Part shown: positions 19,322 to 30,058 of the stretch, in pieces
Layout: every line of letters starts with the position of its first letter
Numbering within the stretch: position 1 is the first letter of the stretch
Assembly: GCA_007859835.1 (NCBI GenBank)
Contig: SJPJ01000001.1
Span: forward strand, 1,726,545-1,790,544
Origin: Novipirellula herctigrandis
Lineage (GTDB): Bacteria; Planctomycetota; Planctomycetia; Pirellulales; Pirellulaceae
Direction of reading: 5' to 3'
Length of the DNA: 64,000 nucleotides
The notes under the pieces: generated by a model
What the model saw: only the letters and a program-made list of their open reading frames with translations
Database searches by the model: none
Told to the model about the DNA's origin: nothing
Program-made: the position numbers and the translations under genes

Positions 19322-19840
19322 ATGTCACTACAGGATATCGCATCGCTCGGAAAGATGCTCGCCCAATTTCTCGCCATCTTTGCCGATTGTTTCCACGGCG
19401 TCAAAGGCCGAAGGCTGTTTGCCGCGTATGTTCGCGGACTGCTCTCGGAACTGCAGCGAAAGAACGTCGAAGCGATTGCTTTGAAACAAGGCATTGCACC
19501 GCGAACGCTCCAACGATTCCTCGAGTCCATCAAGTGGGACCACGACGAAGTACTCCAGCGATGCCGCAACGTGATCGTCCGCGAACAGGCCGACCCGCAG
19601 GCCATCGGAGTGATCGACGAAACCGGTACGGCCAAAGCCGGCAAGGAAACCGTCGGAGTCAAACGACAATACAACGGCAATCGCGGCAAAGTTGAAAACG
19701 CGGTTGTCAACGTCGCTCTATCGTTTGCCACAGCGACTTTCCAGTGCCTGATCGCCGCCCGAACGTACTTGCCCGAAGACTGGGCCAACGACACCGCGCG
19801 CCGAAAAAAACTCATGTCCCTGACGAGGCCCAGTTTCTGA
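19322..19840 (+). CDS. IS701-type transposase, N-terminal part (before frameshift)
   Basis: This frame gives the N-terminal helical region and the first catalytic aspartate in GVIDETG, followed by GVKRQYNGNRGKVENAVV, a recognisable IS701 signature. The start is taken at the ATG of MSLQDIAS, although the frame is open to 19247. After residue pair KK, encoded at the run of seven A at 19804-19810, this frame leaves the family sequence and ends at a TGA at 19838-19840. The continuation lies in the -1 frame. Alone it lacks two of the three DDE residues. Confidence 0.85.
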   Translation: MSLQDIASLGKMLAQFLAIFADCFHGVKGRRLFAAYVRGLLSELQRKNVEAIALKQGIAPRTLQRFLESIKWDHDEVLQRCRNVIVREQADPQAIGVIDETGTAKAGKETVGVKRQYNGNRGKVENAVVNVALSFATATFQCLIAARTYLPEDWANDTARRKKLMSLTRPSF

Positions 19841-20787
19841 CCAAGCCGCAGATCGCCTTGGTGCTGATCGACCAGGCAATGGCCGATGGCATCACCGTCA
19901 AAGCCTGGACGTTTGATGAACTTTACGGTCGTGACGGGAAGTTTCTCGATGGGCTCGACGAGCGCAAACAGGCATTCGTTGGCGAAGTACCGCCGAACTT
20001 TCGGGCATGGGCGCGGAAGCCAAAAGTGCTGCGAAAATCGAGGCAAAAGACCAAGAGGCGGCAAAAGAAATACCCTCGCTTGGCCACCAGCGACTCGAAG
20101 GCTTGCCAAGTGCAGAACTTGGCCAAGTACTCGCCCGGCCTGGCCTCGCAAACACCGCAGCGTTACCGCACACGGGACTCGCATAAGGGGCCCGAGATTT
20201 GGGAAGTTCGCTGGCATATCGTCCATCGCAAGACTCACGACGGTCGCTTGGTCAGCTCGCAATGCACATTGATCGTTGCCAAGAACGTTCGCACCGGAGA
20301 AGTAAAGTACTTCATCAGCAATCGAATTCCAGGCCGTGATGGATGGACGGTTCGCGAGTTGCTGCGAATTGCGTTCGGACGCTGGAAGGTGGAAGCGTGC
20401 TTTCGCGAAGCCAAAGAGGAATTAGGCTGGGATCACTTTGAATGCCGTGGATGGGACTGCGTTCATCGTCACATGATCGTGGCGATCGTCAGCCAATTGT
20501 TCTGTGCCCGGGTTCGTCATCGTCTGTGCCGCACGGAGGTCGTCACCGACGCTGAGCGTCTGACGCTTGAACAGGTTCGACGGGCGGCCGATGTGGTGAT
20601 CCGCTGCATCGGTCTTCCCAAGCGACTTCGAGATGAGCAGTACGAAGCAGAGCGTCTCCGAATCAGCTACCATCAACGTCGTAACGCGGAAGCAAGTCGT
20701 TGCCATCGTAAGAAACGTATCGCTGACTGTCATGACCTTGGAATCGACCCCGGTCAAATCAAAAGCGTCGAGCCAAAATCCGCGTGA
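19744..20787 (+). CDS. IS701-type transposase, C-terminal part (-1 frame)
   Basis: From the A-run at 19804-19810 onward this frame continues the transposase: KKTHVPDEAQFLTKPQ, then the second acidic residue in AWTFDELYGRDG, and later the region around the third catalytic acid (WDHFECRGWDCVHRH). The codons before 19804 in this frame are probably not part of the natural protein. There is no separate ribosome binding site, so it would need either a -1 ribosomal frameshift or a repaired frame to be expressed. It ends 36 bases before the right end of the element. Confidence 0.8.
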   Translation: MPDRRPNVLARRLGQRHRAPKKTHVPDEAQFLTKPQIALVLIDQAMADGITVKAWTFDELYGRDGKFLDGLDERKQAFVGEVPPNFRAWARKPKVLRKSRQKTKRRQKKYPRLATSDSKACQVQNLAKYSPGLASQTPQRYRTRDSHKGPEIWEVRWHIVHRKTHDGRLVSSQCTLIVAKNVRTGEVKYFISNRIPGRDGWTVRELLRIAFGRWKVEACFREAKEELGWDHFECRGWDCVHRHMIVAIVSQLFCARVRHRLCRTEVVTDAERLTLEQVRRAADVVIRCIGLPKRLRDEQYEAERLRISYHQRRNAEASRCHRKKRIADCHDLGIDPGQIKSVEPKSA

Positions 20788-20963
20788 AACTATAACCAAT
20801 AACATCAAACTGGCGCTGTCCAATTAGGCTGCGCAAGAGCCAGACGGTTACGATGCCTAGCGCGATACCTGAAGCGAATTCACGATTTTTTGTCGTCCGT
20901 CGTTCGACGCTCTGATTGAACCGATTGCAACCGAAAGGCTGATCTCCAATACGACTGGCAAGT

Positions 20964-22076
20964 TTAACTTACCCCCCAACCCGCCTTTTTCATTTCCATG
21001 TACTCGGCGAACGTCCCATTTTCAATCGCCGTGCGTGCTCCAGCCATCACCCGTTGATAATACGTCAAATTGTGAATGCTCAGCAGAATCGGCCCAAGCA
21101 TTTCACCAGCCACGAATAAGTGCCGTAGATAGCCACGACTATGGCGGCACGCCAAACACGGACAGCCTTTCTCAAGCGGTTCGGTATCCTCACGATGAAC
21201 GGCGTTGCGAATTTTGATTTTTCCTTGATCCGTAAATGCCATCGCGTTGCGACCATTACGGGTTGGCATCACGCAATCGAACAAGTCGACCCCGCGAGCG
21301 ACACTTTCGAGCAGATCCACCGGAGTCCCCACGCCCATCAAGTAGCGAGGTTTTTCTTCGGGCAAATAGGGGCAAGTTGCTTCGGTAATTCGGTACATTT
21401 CCGGCGGCGGCTCACCGACACTCAATCCGCCAATGGCAAATCCTTCAAATTCCATCGCTGACAACTCCGTTGCACACTGTTGACGCAATTCCACATCGAG
21501 CCCACCTTGCACGATTGCAAACCGGGCCTGATCGTCGCGACTGGCAGCGTTAAGACAACGTTGTGCCCAGCGAATGGAACGTTCCATTGCCTCAACGACT
21601 TTCGACCGTTCAGCCGGTAACGCGACGACATGATCCAAGACCATCGCCACATCGCTACCAAGAGACTCTTGAATTTCGATGCTGTGTTCGGGCGTTAGCT
21701 TGATGATCGCTCCGTCGATATGACTTCGGAATGTCGCCGCTTCTTCGTTGATTTCGCGAATCGCTTCAAGGCTGAAGACCTGAAATCCACCGCTGTCGGT
21801 CAAAATCGGGCCATCCCATAGAGTCATCCCATGCAGCCCTCCGAGGCGGCGAACCGTCTCGTGACCAGGCCTAAGTGCCAAATGGTAGGTGTTGCCCAAA
21901 ATCATTTCGGCGCCTGTCGCGGCAACTTGGTCGATCGTCAATCCCTTGACGGTCCCTTGTGTTCCGACCGGCATAAAGCCAGGCGTTTGCACAGGTCCGT
22001 GCGGCGTCGAAAAAAAGCCTCGACGCGCCGACGTGCGGCGATCCCGGTTAAGAAGTTGGTAGTGGAAAACTGACAT
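20964..22076 (-). CDS. tgt: Queuine tRNA-ribosyltransferase (tRNA-guanine transglycosylase)
   Basis: 370 residues from the ATG at 22076. The frame is open to 22250, but the upstream part does not resemble the family. The enzyme exchanges the anticodon guanine of GUN tRNAs for a queuosine precursor. The active-site aspartate is in [13 protein letters not shown], the nucleophile region is [12 protein letters not shown], and the zinc ligands are in [17 protein letters not shown] plus a later His. It is complete and stands alone between the insertion sequence and groES. Confidence 0.93.
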   Translation of the reverse strand: MSVFHYQLLNRDRRTSARRGFFSTPHGPVQTPGFMPVGTQGTVKGLTIDQVAATGAEMILGNTYHLALRPGHETVRRLGGLHGMTLWDGPILTDSGGFQVFSLEAIREINEEAATFRSHIDGAIIKLTPEHSIEIQESLGSDVAMVLDHVVALPAERSKVVEAMERSIRWAQRCLNAASRDDQARFAIVQGGLDVELRQQCATELSAMEFEGFAIGGLSVGEPPPEMYRITEATCPYLPEEKPRYLMGVGTPVDLLESVARGVDLFDCVMPTRNGRNAMAFTDQGKIKIRNAVHREDTEPLEKGCPCLACRHSRGYLRHLFVAGEMLGPILLSIHNLTYYQRVMAGARTAIENGTFAEYMEMKKAGWGVS

Positions 22077-22569
22077 TAGTACGTATGGCTGCTCGAAATG
22101 GATAGGTTTGGGGATGGCAAGTTTGGATATGGCAAACCGGAAATATTCGCTATCGGTCCGGCACCTTCTCGAGACCAGATCGAACCCGCAGACGAGCCGG
22201 AGGTAGGCGTTAGGAATCACCATGGAGGGTGGCTCCTGCCAGTGACTCACAAGATCACATGGGGCGCCATCCGGTCCAAGATGTTTCTGCCATTTTGGAA
22301 CGCAGGGCCTGGATCGACTACCCCCAAAACAACTTAACTACATTGCCAAAAAGCACTTACGACCTAAAAAACTTTATCGGCACGCCGGTTGCTGTCAATG
22401 CCTCTCGCTATCCTGCTTCCTGCCATTTGTGCAGACTTACGGTGCTGATGTAGTGCTAGGCGGGTAGTCGATTGTGAAAAAACAACTAACGGTGTCGAAG
22501 GTGGCTGTGTTTCTGTGCCACCCGATACTTCCCAATTTCTTTCCTGTATTGATGAAAGGTGTCACGGAG
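22077..22569. other. Divergent promoter region between tgt and groES, no gene seen
   Basis: About 490 bases. I searched for the CIRCE heat-shock operator (TTAGCACTC-N9-GAGTGCTAA) upstream of groES and did not find it or a clear degenerate copy. Short open frames here have no recognisable domains. Promoters for tgt and groESL should lie within it. Confidence 0.5.
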
Positions 22570-22887
22570 ATGGCGACTGCCACCAAGAAAAGCTCAAAGA
22601 TCCGTTTGCAACCCCTCGGCGAACGCATCGTGGTTCAACGTGAAGAAAGCGAACAAACCACCGCTGGCGGTATCGTGCTGCCCGACTCGGCTCAAGAAAA
22701 ACCTGCTCGCGGGACCATCGTTGCCGTCGGCAATGGCAAATTGCTTGATGACGGCACCCGGGCTGCGAGTCAATTGAAGGCGGGTGAAATGGTCCTGTTC
22801 AGCTCTTACGCTGGCGAAACCGTTGAAATCGACGATGTCGAGTATCTGCTGATGCGTGAAGACGACGTTTTGGCCGTCATCGAATAA
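22570..22887 (+). CDS. groES: Co-chaperonin GroES
   Basis: 105 residues from the ATG at 22570, which has GGAG directly upstream. The frame continues upstream to 22474, but that part does not match GroES. Family landmarks are IRLQPLGERIVVQREE, the mobile loop with TTAGGIVLPDSAQEKPARGTIVAVG, and VLFSSYAGETVEIDDVEYLLMREDDVLAVIE at the end. GroES caps the GroEL folding chamber. groEL follows after 73 bases. Confidence 0.95.
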   Translation: MATATKKSSKIRLQPLGERIVVQREESEQTTAGGIVLPDSAQEKPARGTIVAVGNGKLLDDGTRAASQLKAGEMVLFSSYAGETVEIDDVEYLLMREDDVLAVIE

Positions 22888-22954
22888 GCATAAACGGTCT
22901 TCCTTGTTTTCACCCCCGATTCACTGACCCAACAACACAACGAACTGGATTTAA

Positions 22955-24580
<1,626 letters not shown>

Positions 24581-24615
24581 TGCCGGCTGCAAAATACTAA
24601 CGCTTTTTCAATAGG

Positions 24616-24650
24616 GCGGTCGACGGAGAAATCCGCCGACCGCTTTTTTT
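24616..24650 (+). terminator. Rho-independent terminator of groESL
   Basis: GCGGTCG and CGACCGC pair, followed after one mismatch by CGGA and TCCG around a GAAA tetraloop. A run of seven T follows directly. It lies 36 bases after the groEL stop. Confidence 0.92.
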
Positions 24651-24723
24651 ATTGATTTTGAAACCCAGCCCTTCACTGTCTGATCCGTCGGGCTCGATCC
24701 AGCGAACTCCAACGATAGCCAAA

Positions 24724-25773
24724 CTAAGTGGAGGGTCTGCTGCCTAGAATGCGATTCAAGATGTCAGGGGCCGTTTCGACGCCTCGCCGCTCAACGATTC
24801 TCGCCAACGGCATCGTCACTGCCGAATCACCTCGCATAATCACTCCCGCACGATCGACACCGACGGTGGCTGCGGGCAGAAACGCTTGAGCCGATTGCCG
24901 ACCTGGATCGCACCCGCCGATTTGCAATTCCACCGGAACTTTTTTTTGGAAAGCATCGCCAATTCGCACATCGACATTCCAATCACGCCGCGTTTGAGCA
25001 CTTAGACTCGAAAGCCCGCAATTGGTTTGCCAAGCCGCTACGGCGCGGTTGGTTGCGGAGCCATCTAGTTGCAGCGCGACAGCACGCTTTGTCTGGTTCA
25101 AGAACCAGACCATCTTCACCAATAGCTCCGCGATCGGGATGGCTTGGGACTCACTAAAAGCATCGCATCCCAAAACGATCGCCAAATATTTCGCTTCACG
25201 AATTGGTTTGACAACATGACCTTCCCCACCGTGACGAAGGTCGTAATACAAATCCGCGAGCGTTTCGGCATCGAGCGTCGAAGTCTCTAAGCCGATCTTC
25301 GCATCAAGACGAATCCGTTCAGCGATCCGAGGATGACCGGACGAAACATCACCGATCATCCAAACCACATCGGCATGGCGACGAATATCGCCGATCGTCG
25401 CAGAAACAATCCCATCGCGACTAGTCGCCAATCGCCACGCGACTGCGGACGGAAAATCGTCGAGCCACAACCGAATCTCTCCGTTCGCTGCTAGCGACTG
25501 TAAAGCACGAGCCGTTTCCAAATCCGTGCCAACGGTGGCAACGTTCAACGGTCCCTTCTCCTCGAAACGCTGCACTGCATACTTCACAACATCCTTAGGC
25601 TCCGCGACTTCGGTGCCGATGCGTCCCAACGGCGACGTCTTCTGAACTTCCTTGAAAGCATCATTGGCTCTCAAACACTTCACTGATTCCATTGCACCGA
25701 ATTCCATTGGACCGAAAACAACATCGTCGCAGTGGAGCGAGCAAAACGGACAAACGGCCAATTTCGATTCCAT
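24724..25773 (-). CDS. Formyltransferase/hydrolase complex subunit B-like (FhcB/FwdB family)
   Basis: 349 residues. The N terminus CPFCSLHCDDV is the cysteine signature of formylmethanofuran dehydrogenase subunit B and of its shortened bacterial relative FhcB. The length fits FhcB, which lacks the molybdopterin/tungsten part of the archaeal enzyme. Planctomycetes and methylotrophs use the Fhc complex to convert formyl-tetrahydromethanopterin to formate via a methanofuran-like cofactor (family knowledge). FhcA, C and D are not adjacent in this window. The ATG overlaps the TAA of the RDD gene by one base, so the two are translationally coupled. Confidence 0.8.
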   Translation of the reverse strand: MESKLAVCPFCSLHCDDVVFGPMEFGAMESVKCLRANDAFKEVQKTSPLGRIGTEVAEPKDVVKYAVQRFEEKGPLNVATVGTDLETARALQSLAANGEIRLWLDDFPSAVAWRLATSRDGIVSATIGDIRRHADVVWMIGDVSSGHPRIAERIRLDAKIGLETSTLDAETLADLYYDLRHGGEGHVVKPIREAKYLAIVLGCDAFSESQAIPIAELLVKMVWFLNQTKRAVALQLDGSATNRAVAAWQTNCGLSSLSAQTRRDWNVDVRIGDAFQKKVPVELQIGGCDPGRQSAQAFLPAATVGVDRAGVIMRGDSAVTMPLARIVERRGVETAPDILNRILGSRPST

Positions 25774-26357
25774 TAGATCGCGTTCACGCTAGGGCGATTG
25801 GGTAGATACTCGACCACTTTTGTACTGGCGATCAAATCATGCAAACAACGTCGGTCTTGCCTAAAGATGAACAGCACATCCACGAGCGCGACCAAATTGA
25901 CCAAAATGTCATCGGCAAAACCTGGAACGATCGCAACGATAATCGTCAGTGGTAACAGCCAGAGGTATCGGTAGACAAAAACGTGCTTCACGGATGCCAG
26001 TCGCTCCGATTCAACATCGACAATTTGAATGTTTGTCAAAAATTTCCCAATCGTTTGACCACGAGTGGCAAGCAAGTAGCCGTGAAATAAGACAAATATC
26101 CCGTAGCCAACCGCGATCATCATTAGCTGTTCGACCAGCCCCACGGCTCCTGTTGAAATGCGACTTGCGTAACCGGTCATGAATTGAAGTGGCACTAAAA
26201 ACAGCATTGCGAGAATGCCGTCTACGATCGCGGCGGCAAAACGCGTAAAGCGTTTCGCTAGTACCCCATTTTCACCCGACAAAGTCGAATCAGGCGTATT
26301 TGCTAACGGAGGCGTCTCTATGGAGAAACGGTTCGGATGGCTAGAAGCATCGGACAT
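25773..26357 (-). CDS. RDD family membrane protein
   Basis: 194 residues from the ATG at 26357; the frame is open to 26405. An N-terminal tail of about 30 residues is followed by the RDD signature region (LAKRFTRFAAAIVDGILAM) and three to four membrane spans. TRGQTIGKFLTNIQIVD sits between the spans, and the end is RQDRRCLHDLIASTKVV. RDD proteins are inner membrane proteins of mostly unknown function; a few move ions. The overlap with fhcB suggests co-expression, but a role in C1 metabolism is not shown. Confidence 0.82.
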   Translation of the reverse strand: MSDASSHPNRFSIETPPLANTPDSTLSGENGVLAKRFTRFAAAIVDGILAMLFLVPLQFMTGYASRISTGAVGLVEQLMMIAVGYGIFVLFHGYLLATRGQTIGKFLTNIQIVDVESERLASVKHVFVYRYLWLLPLTIIVAIVPGFADDILVNLVALVDVLFIFRQDRRCLHDLIASTKVVEYLPNRPSVNAI

Positions 26358-26473
26358 GGCTGGCAACTTCAAAGGAACAACGAGAAATCCGCCCCTTGTA
26401 AGCATGACCGATTCACATGCAACAATCTAGCTACTTGCGTGATCCCCGGGATGTGGTCGAAGCGAATTTTCCG

Positions 26474-28294
26474 TTAGGAGTTTTTCTTCGCGAACGCTCG
26501 CATGTCAGTCTCGATTCCTTGCAAACGTTCCGAAAGCTTCGCTTCGGCCTTTTCGAGATCTTCCGAATCCGCCGGTGCTAGACGTGTGAACACGTATAAC
26601 TTGATCTTTGGTTCGGTTCCGCTCGGTCTTGCTGCGACATAGTTACCCGCGTCGTCCAATTCCATGATGATCAAGTCGCTCTTGGGGCCGATCAAGGGCT
26701 GTTTTTCTCCGGTGCTAACATCGGTCGTCGTTTCATCGCCGTAGTCACGAATCGTGGCAACCGAGATTCCAGCCAACTCTTTCGGAGGGTTTTGGCGGAA
26801 CGCGGTCATAAGCCGTTTCATCGCTTCCATGCCCTCGCTTCCTTCCATCATCAGGTTGATCACGGTTTCTTTGTGGAAGCCATGCTCGCGATAGAGCCCC
26901 CACAAATATTCGTGCATCGAAACCTTCTTGGCCTTCAACTCCGCAGCCAACTCGCTCATCAACATGCATGCAACCGCGCCGTCTTTGTCGCGGCAATATT
27001 GGCCCACCAAGTAACCGTGTGATTCTTCGGCACCATAGGCAAAAAGGTCCGGCCCTTCGCGATCGATCACTTCGGCAATGTACTTGAATCCAACCAACAA
27101 ATCACCGACACATCGCACCGAGTAGTTTTCGGCGATCCGCCGCATCAATTCCGTCGTCACGAGCGTTTTGATGATGTAGTGATCGGGTGACAAAGTTCCT
27201 GCGTCGGTGCGTTTGCTAAGCACATATTCGGCCAACAAGGATGCTATCTGGTTGCCATTAAAGGTCCGCCAATCGCCCGATGGGTCAAGCGTCATTGGTG
27301 CGGCAACGCCGAGCCGATCACAGTCCGGATCGGTTGCCAAGATCAAATCAAAACCCGATGCCTTGGCATACTCAATCGGTTTTTCGAAGACCGCGACATT
27401 CTCGGGGTTCGAGACATGGCCGGGCACATTTGGAAAATCCCCACTTTTTTCTGCATGAGGGCCATACACTTCGATGTCCTTGAAACCGTCTCGATCCAGG
27501 AGCGGCAAAACCGCAGCGGCTCCGACACCATGTAGCGGTGTGTAAAGAATCTTCGCATCCCGAGGCCCCTCGAATCGCTGTGCCGAAGCCGCGTCAAAAT
27601 ACGCTTGGTCGACTTCATCGGTCACGATCTCGACACGCCCCGACGCAACGGCTTCGTCGAACGGCGTGACGCGAATTTCTTGACACGACATGACTTCTTC
27701 AATGATCGCCTTGTCATGAGGCGGCAAGATTTGGGCACCGCTGGACCAATAGACTTTCACGGCATTGTCACTTGGTGGATTGTGACTGGCGGTGACCATG
27801 ATCCCGCAATCACACTTTTTATACCGCACCGCGAACGACAATTGAGGCGTCGCTCGGTAATCATCGAGAAGGTAGACCTTGAAACCAGCGGCAACCATGA
27901 TGCCGGCACAAAGTTCGGTGAAATGACGCGATTGGTGACGAGTGTCATAGGCGATCGCGCACGATAGTGTCGACACGTCACCACCGTTCTTCTTGGTGTA
28001 GTCAACCACGTAGTTTGCTAAGCCTTGTGCGCTTTCACCAATCGTTCGGTCGTTGATCGCGTTGGATCCAATCGGATACATGCGTCCGCGGCGACCGCCG
28101 GTTCCGAACGGAATGATCGTCCAAAACACGTCGTCAAGCTTTTGCCACTTCCCGCTCTCGATGTGCTCGACGACCGCGTCGCGATACCCCGAATAGCGAT
28201 CTTCGGTCAACCAGGAGCGGATATTTGCGACCGCCGTTTGGCTGATTTTGGACTCTTGGACAGCAGCATCAATAGCGGAAAGAGGATCGAACAC
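26474..28294 (-). CDS. Phosphohexomutase (phosphoglucomutase/phosphomannomutase type)
   Basis: 606 residues from a GTG at 28294, which has TGGAG six bases upstream; the frame is open to 28315. All four alpha-D-phosphohexomutase domains are present. The phosphoserine loop is TASHNPPSDN, the metal-binding loop is DPDCDRLG, the sugar-binding loop includes EESHGYLVGQ, and the phosphate-binding loop is RPSGTEPKIKLYV. The length and loop sequences fit the long phospho-sugar mutases such as PgcA. The enzyme interconverts hexose 1- and 6-phosphates. It is divergent from a second family member 150 bases away. Confidence 0.88.
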   Translation of the reverse strand: MFDPLSAIDAAVQESKISQTAVANIRSWLTEDRYSGYRDAVVEHIESGKWQKLDDVFWTIIPFGTGGRRGRMYPIGSNAINDRTIGESAQGLANYVVDYTKKNGGDVSTLSCAIAYDTRHQSRHFTELCAGIMVAAGFKVYLLDDYRATPQLSFAVRYKKCDCGIMVTASHNPPSDNAVKVYWSSGAQILPPHDKAIIEEVMSCQEIRVTPFDEAVASGRVEIVTDEVDQAYFDAASAQRFEGPRDAKILYTPLHGVGAAAVLPLLDRDGFKDIEVYGPHAEKSGDFPNVPGHVSNPENVAVFEKPIEYAKASGFDLILATDPDCDRLGVAAPMTLDPSGDWRTFNGNQIASLLAEYVLSKRTDAGTLSPDHYIIKTLVTTELMRRIAENYSVRCVGDLLVGFKYIAEVIDREGPDLFAYGAEESHGYLVGQYCRDKDGAVACMLMSELAAELKAKKVSMHEYLWGLYREHGFHKETVINLMMEGSEGMEAMKRLMTAFRQNPPKELAGISVATIRDYGDETTTDVSTGEKQPLIGPKSDLIIMELDDAGNYVAARPSGTEPKIKLYVFTRLAPADSEDLEKAEAKLSERLQGIETDMRAFAKKNS

Positions 28295-28443
28295 AGAGAG
28301 CTCCAGGAAAAGCAACGGGGTCAGGGTCGGGTAGCGTTGAATGACGATTTCGCTAGATTCTATTTGTTTCCCTAGCCAGATGGCAACGTGGGGACAAAAC
28401 AGTCCCTTTCTTCCCCATATTCACACAATTGACGATCCCCCTC

Positions 28444-29784
28444 ATGAGCGATTTGATCATCAGCGTTAGCGGCCTACGCGGCATTGTCGGCCAATCCTTG
28501 ACCCCAACGGTCGCAGTCAACTTTGTCGCCGCCTACGCATCCAAACTGCCCGATGGCCCAATCATTGTCGGTCGCGACGGCCGTAGCAGCGGCCCGGTTT
28601 TATGCCAAGCGATCATCGCATCGCTTCGTGCCTGCGGTCGTGATTGCATTGATGCCGATGTGATTGCGACACCAACCATTGGGGTTTTGGTACGCGACCG
28701 AAAAGCGGCCGGTGCCGTCCAGGTTTCTGCTAGCCATAACCCGCCACCCTACAACGGCATCAAGTTGTTTGGCCCCGAAGGTCGCGTTCTCGACGCACAA
28801 CGCGGAGCAACCATTCGCGATGGCTATTTTGATGGCGAAGCCGCATGGTGTGACTTTGACAAAATTGGTGCAGTTTGTGTTGACAAGGATCCGCATGCCG
28901 CTCATCTCGAAAAAGTCCTCGCGACGGTCGATTTCCGCAAAATTGCTTCGGCAAAACACCGAGTCCTGCTCGATAGCAACCACGGCGCCGGCGGCATCTT
29001 GGGCAAACGTTTGCTCGACGCACTTGGCTGCGAAGCAGTTTTGGTGGGCAAAACCCCGGATGGCCAATTCGCTCACGTTCCCGAACCCACGGCCGAGAAT
29101 TTGCAGAGTATCGCGGCACAAGTTCGCGAAGAAAAATGCAGCGTTGGATTTTGCCAAGACCCCGACGCGGATCGTCTTGCCTTAGTAGACGAAAACGGAC
29201 GTTATATCGGCGAAGAGTACACATTGGCGCTGTGTGTTCAGCGCGCGATGTGTCAACCAAGCACGCGAGGTCCGATTGTGATCAATGGTGCGACCAGCGG
29301 CATGAGTGAGCGTCTAGCCGATGAGGCAGGGGTCGCGTCCTACCGAAGTGCCGTGGGTGAAGCAAACGTCGCCGACATGATGATCGCCCAAAAAGCCATG
29401 TACGGCGGTGAAGGAAATGGCGGTCCAATCGATCCACGAGTTGGCTACGTTCGGGACAGTTTTGTCGGCATTGCACAAGTCTTGGATCTAATGACGACCA
29501 CAGGCAAGTCCTTGTCCGAATTGGCAGATGCGCTACCCAAGCTATCGATCCATAAGTCGAAAGCGGAAGTCTCTGCGGAAAAGTTGCCGACATTGTTCGA
29601 CAAACTGATTGCAAAACACTCTGATGCCGAAGCGGCGTCCGGTGACGGGTTGCGGTTGGCATGGAAAGACAAGTGGTTACTGGTCCGCGGCAGTAACACC
29701 GAACCGATCGTGCGGTTCATTGCCGAAGCCGAAAGCGAATCAGAAGCAAAGTCGCTATGTGACGAAGCAGCGAAGTTGCTTTGA
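28444..29784 (+). CDS. glmM: Phosphoglucosamine mutase-like phosphohexomutase
   Basis: 446 residues from the ATG at 28444 (an upstream TTG at 28429 is less likely). The phosphoserine loop is SASHNPPPYNG, the metal loop DPDADRLALVD, the sugar-binding loop GGEGNGG and the phosphate loop RGSNTEPIVR. The GEGNGG and SNTEP motifs fit phosphoglucosamine or phosphomannomutases of the shorter branch. GlmM makes glucosamine 1-phosphate for UDP-GlcNAc. The symbol is a best guess; a phosphomannomutase role cannot be excluded. No neighbour of the UDP-GlcNAc pathway is present. Confidence 0.75.
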   Translation: MSDLIISVSGLRGIVGQSLTPTVAVNFVAAYASKLPDGPIIVGRDGRSSGPVLCQAIIASLRACGRDCIDADVIATPTIGVLVRDRKAAGAVQVSASHNPPPYNGIKLFGPEGRVLDAQRGATIRDGYFDGEAAWCDFDKIGAVCVDKDPHAAHLEKVLATVDFRKIASAKHRVLLDSNHGAGGILGKRLLDALGCEAVLVGKTPDGQFAHVPEPTAENLQSIAAQVREEKCSVGFCQDPDADRLALVDENGRYIGEEYTLALCVQRAMCQPSTRGPIVINGATSGMSERLADEAGVASYRSAVGEANVADMMIAQKAMYGGEGNGGPIDPRVGYVRDSFVGIAQVLDLMTTTGKSLSELADALPKLSIHKSKAEVSAEKLPTLFDKLIAKHSDAEAASGDGLRLAWKDKWLLVRGSNTEPIVRFIAEAESESEAKSLCDEAAKLL

Positions 29785-30058
29785 GCGTCTTCTTCCTTCA
29801 ACTCAATCACACCTGCATCGAAGACAGTTGCGCCATTCACAACCCATTTTTTTTCTCAGGGGAGGCGCACGCGTCACCAAATTCGATTCACAACGCTCTA
29901 TCCATCGCGTGGAAACACAAACCACTTGGATCGCCGGCAAGAACACATCAACGAGAACTCCTTTGATCGCAATCACGACAATCGTGAATGCGGTTAATGG
30001 ATCCGTGGTCTGATAACACCACTCCATTTCGTCGCCGTGTGCCTTTTCCGTGCGGTAC

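Larger units (their letters stand above)
19182..20823 (+). mobile_element. IS701-type insertion sequence, complete, with TTAG target duplication
   Basis: About 1,642 bp. The left end reads CTGGACAGCGCCA and the reverse complement of the right end reads TTGGACAGCGCCA, so 12 of 13 terminal bases match. Directly outside, TTAG occurs at 19178-19181 and again at 20824-20827. That fits the four-base Y-T-A-R target duplication described for the IS701 family. The element carries one transposase gene split by a frameshift. Preserved ends and target duplication suggest a fairly recent insertion. Confidence 0.9.

Noticed and set aside
19840-19862. Hairpin ACCAAG/CTTGGT as a stimulator of ribosomal frameshifting
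   Set aside because: It is about 30 bases from the slippery run, beyond the usual 5-9 base distance, and has only six base pairs.
22098-22337. 79-codon plus-strand frame upstream of groES
   Set aside because: No ribosome binding site and no domain-like pattern; it lies in the divergent promoter region.
22350-22569. CIRCE operator before groES
   Set aside because: No match to TTAGCACTC-N9-GAGTGCTAA was found, only isolated GCACTTA and GTGCTAG pieces without the right spacing.
29785-30058. Run of T after a weak stem between glmM and the kinase gene, as terminator
   Set aside because: The stem (GTTG with CAAC) is only four base pairs, too weak to call.
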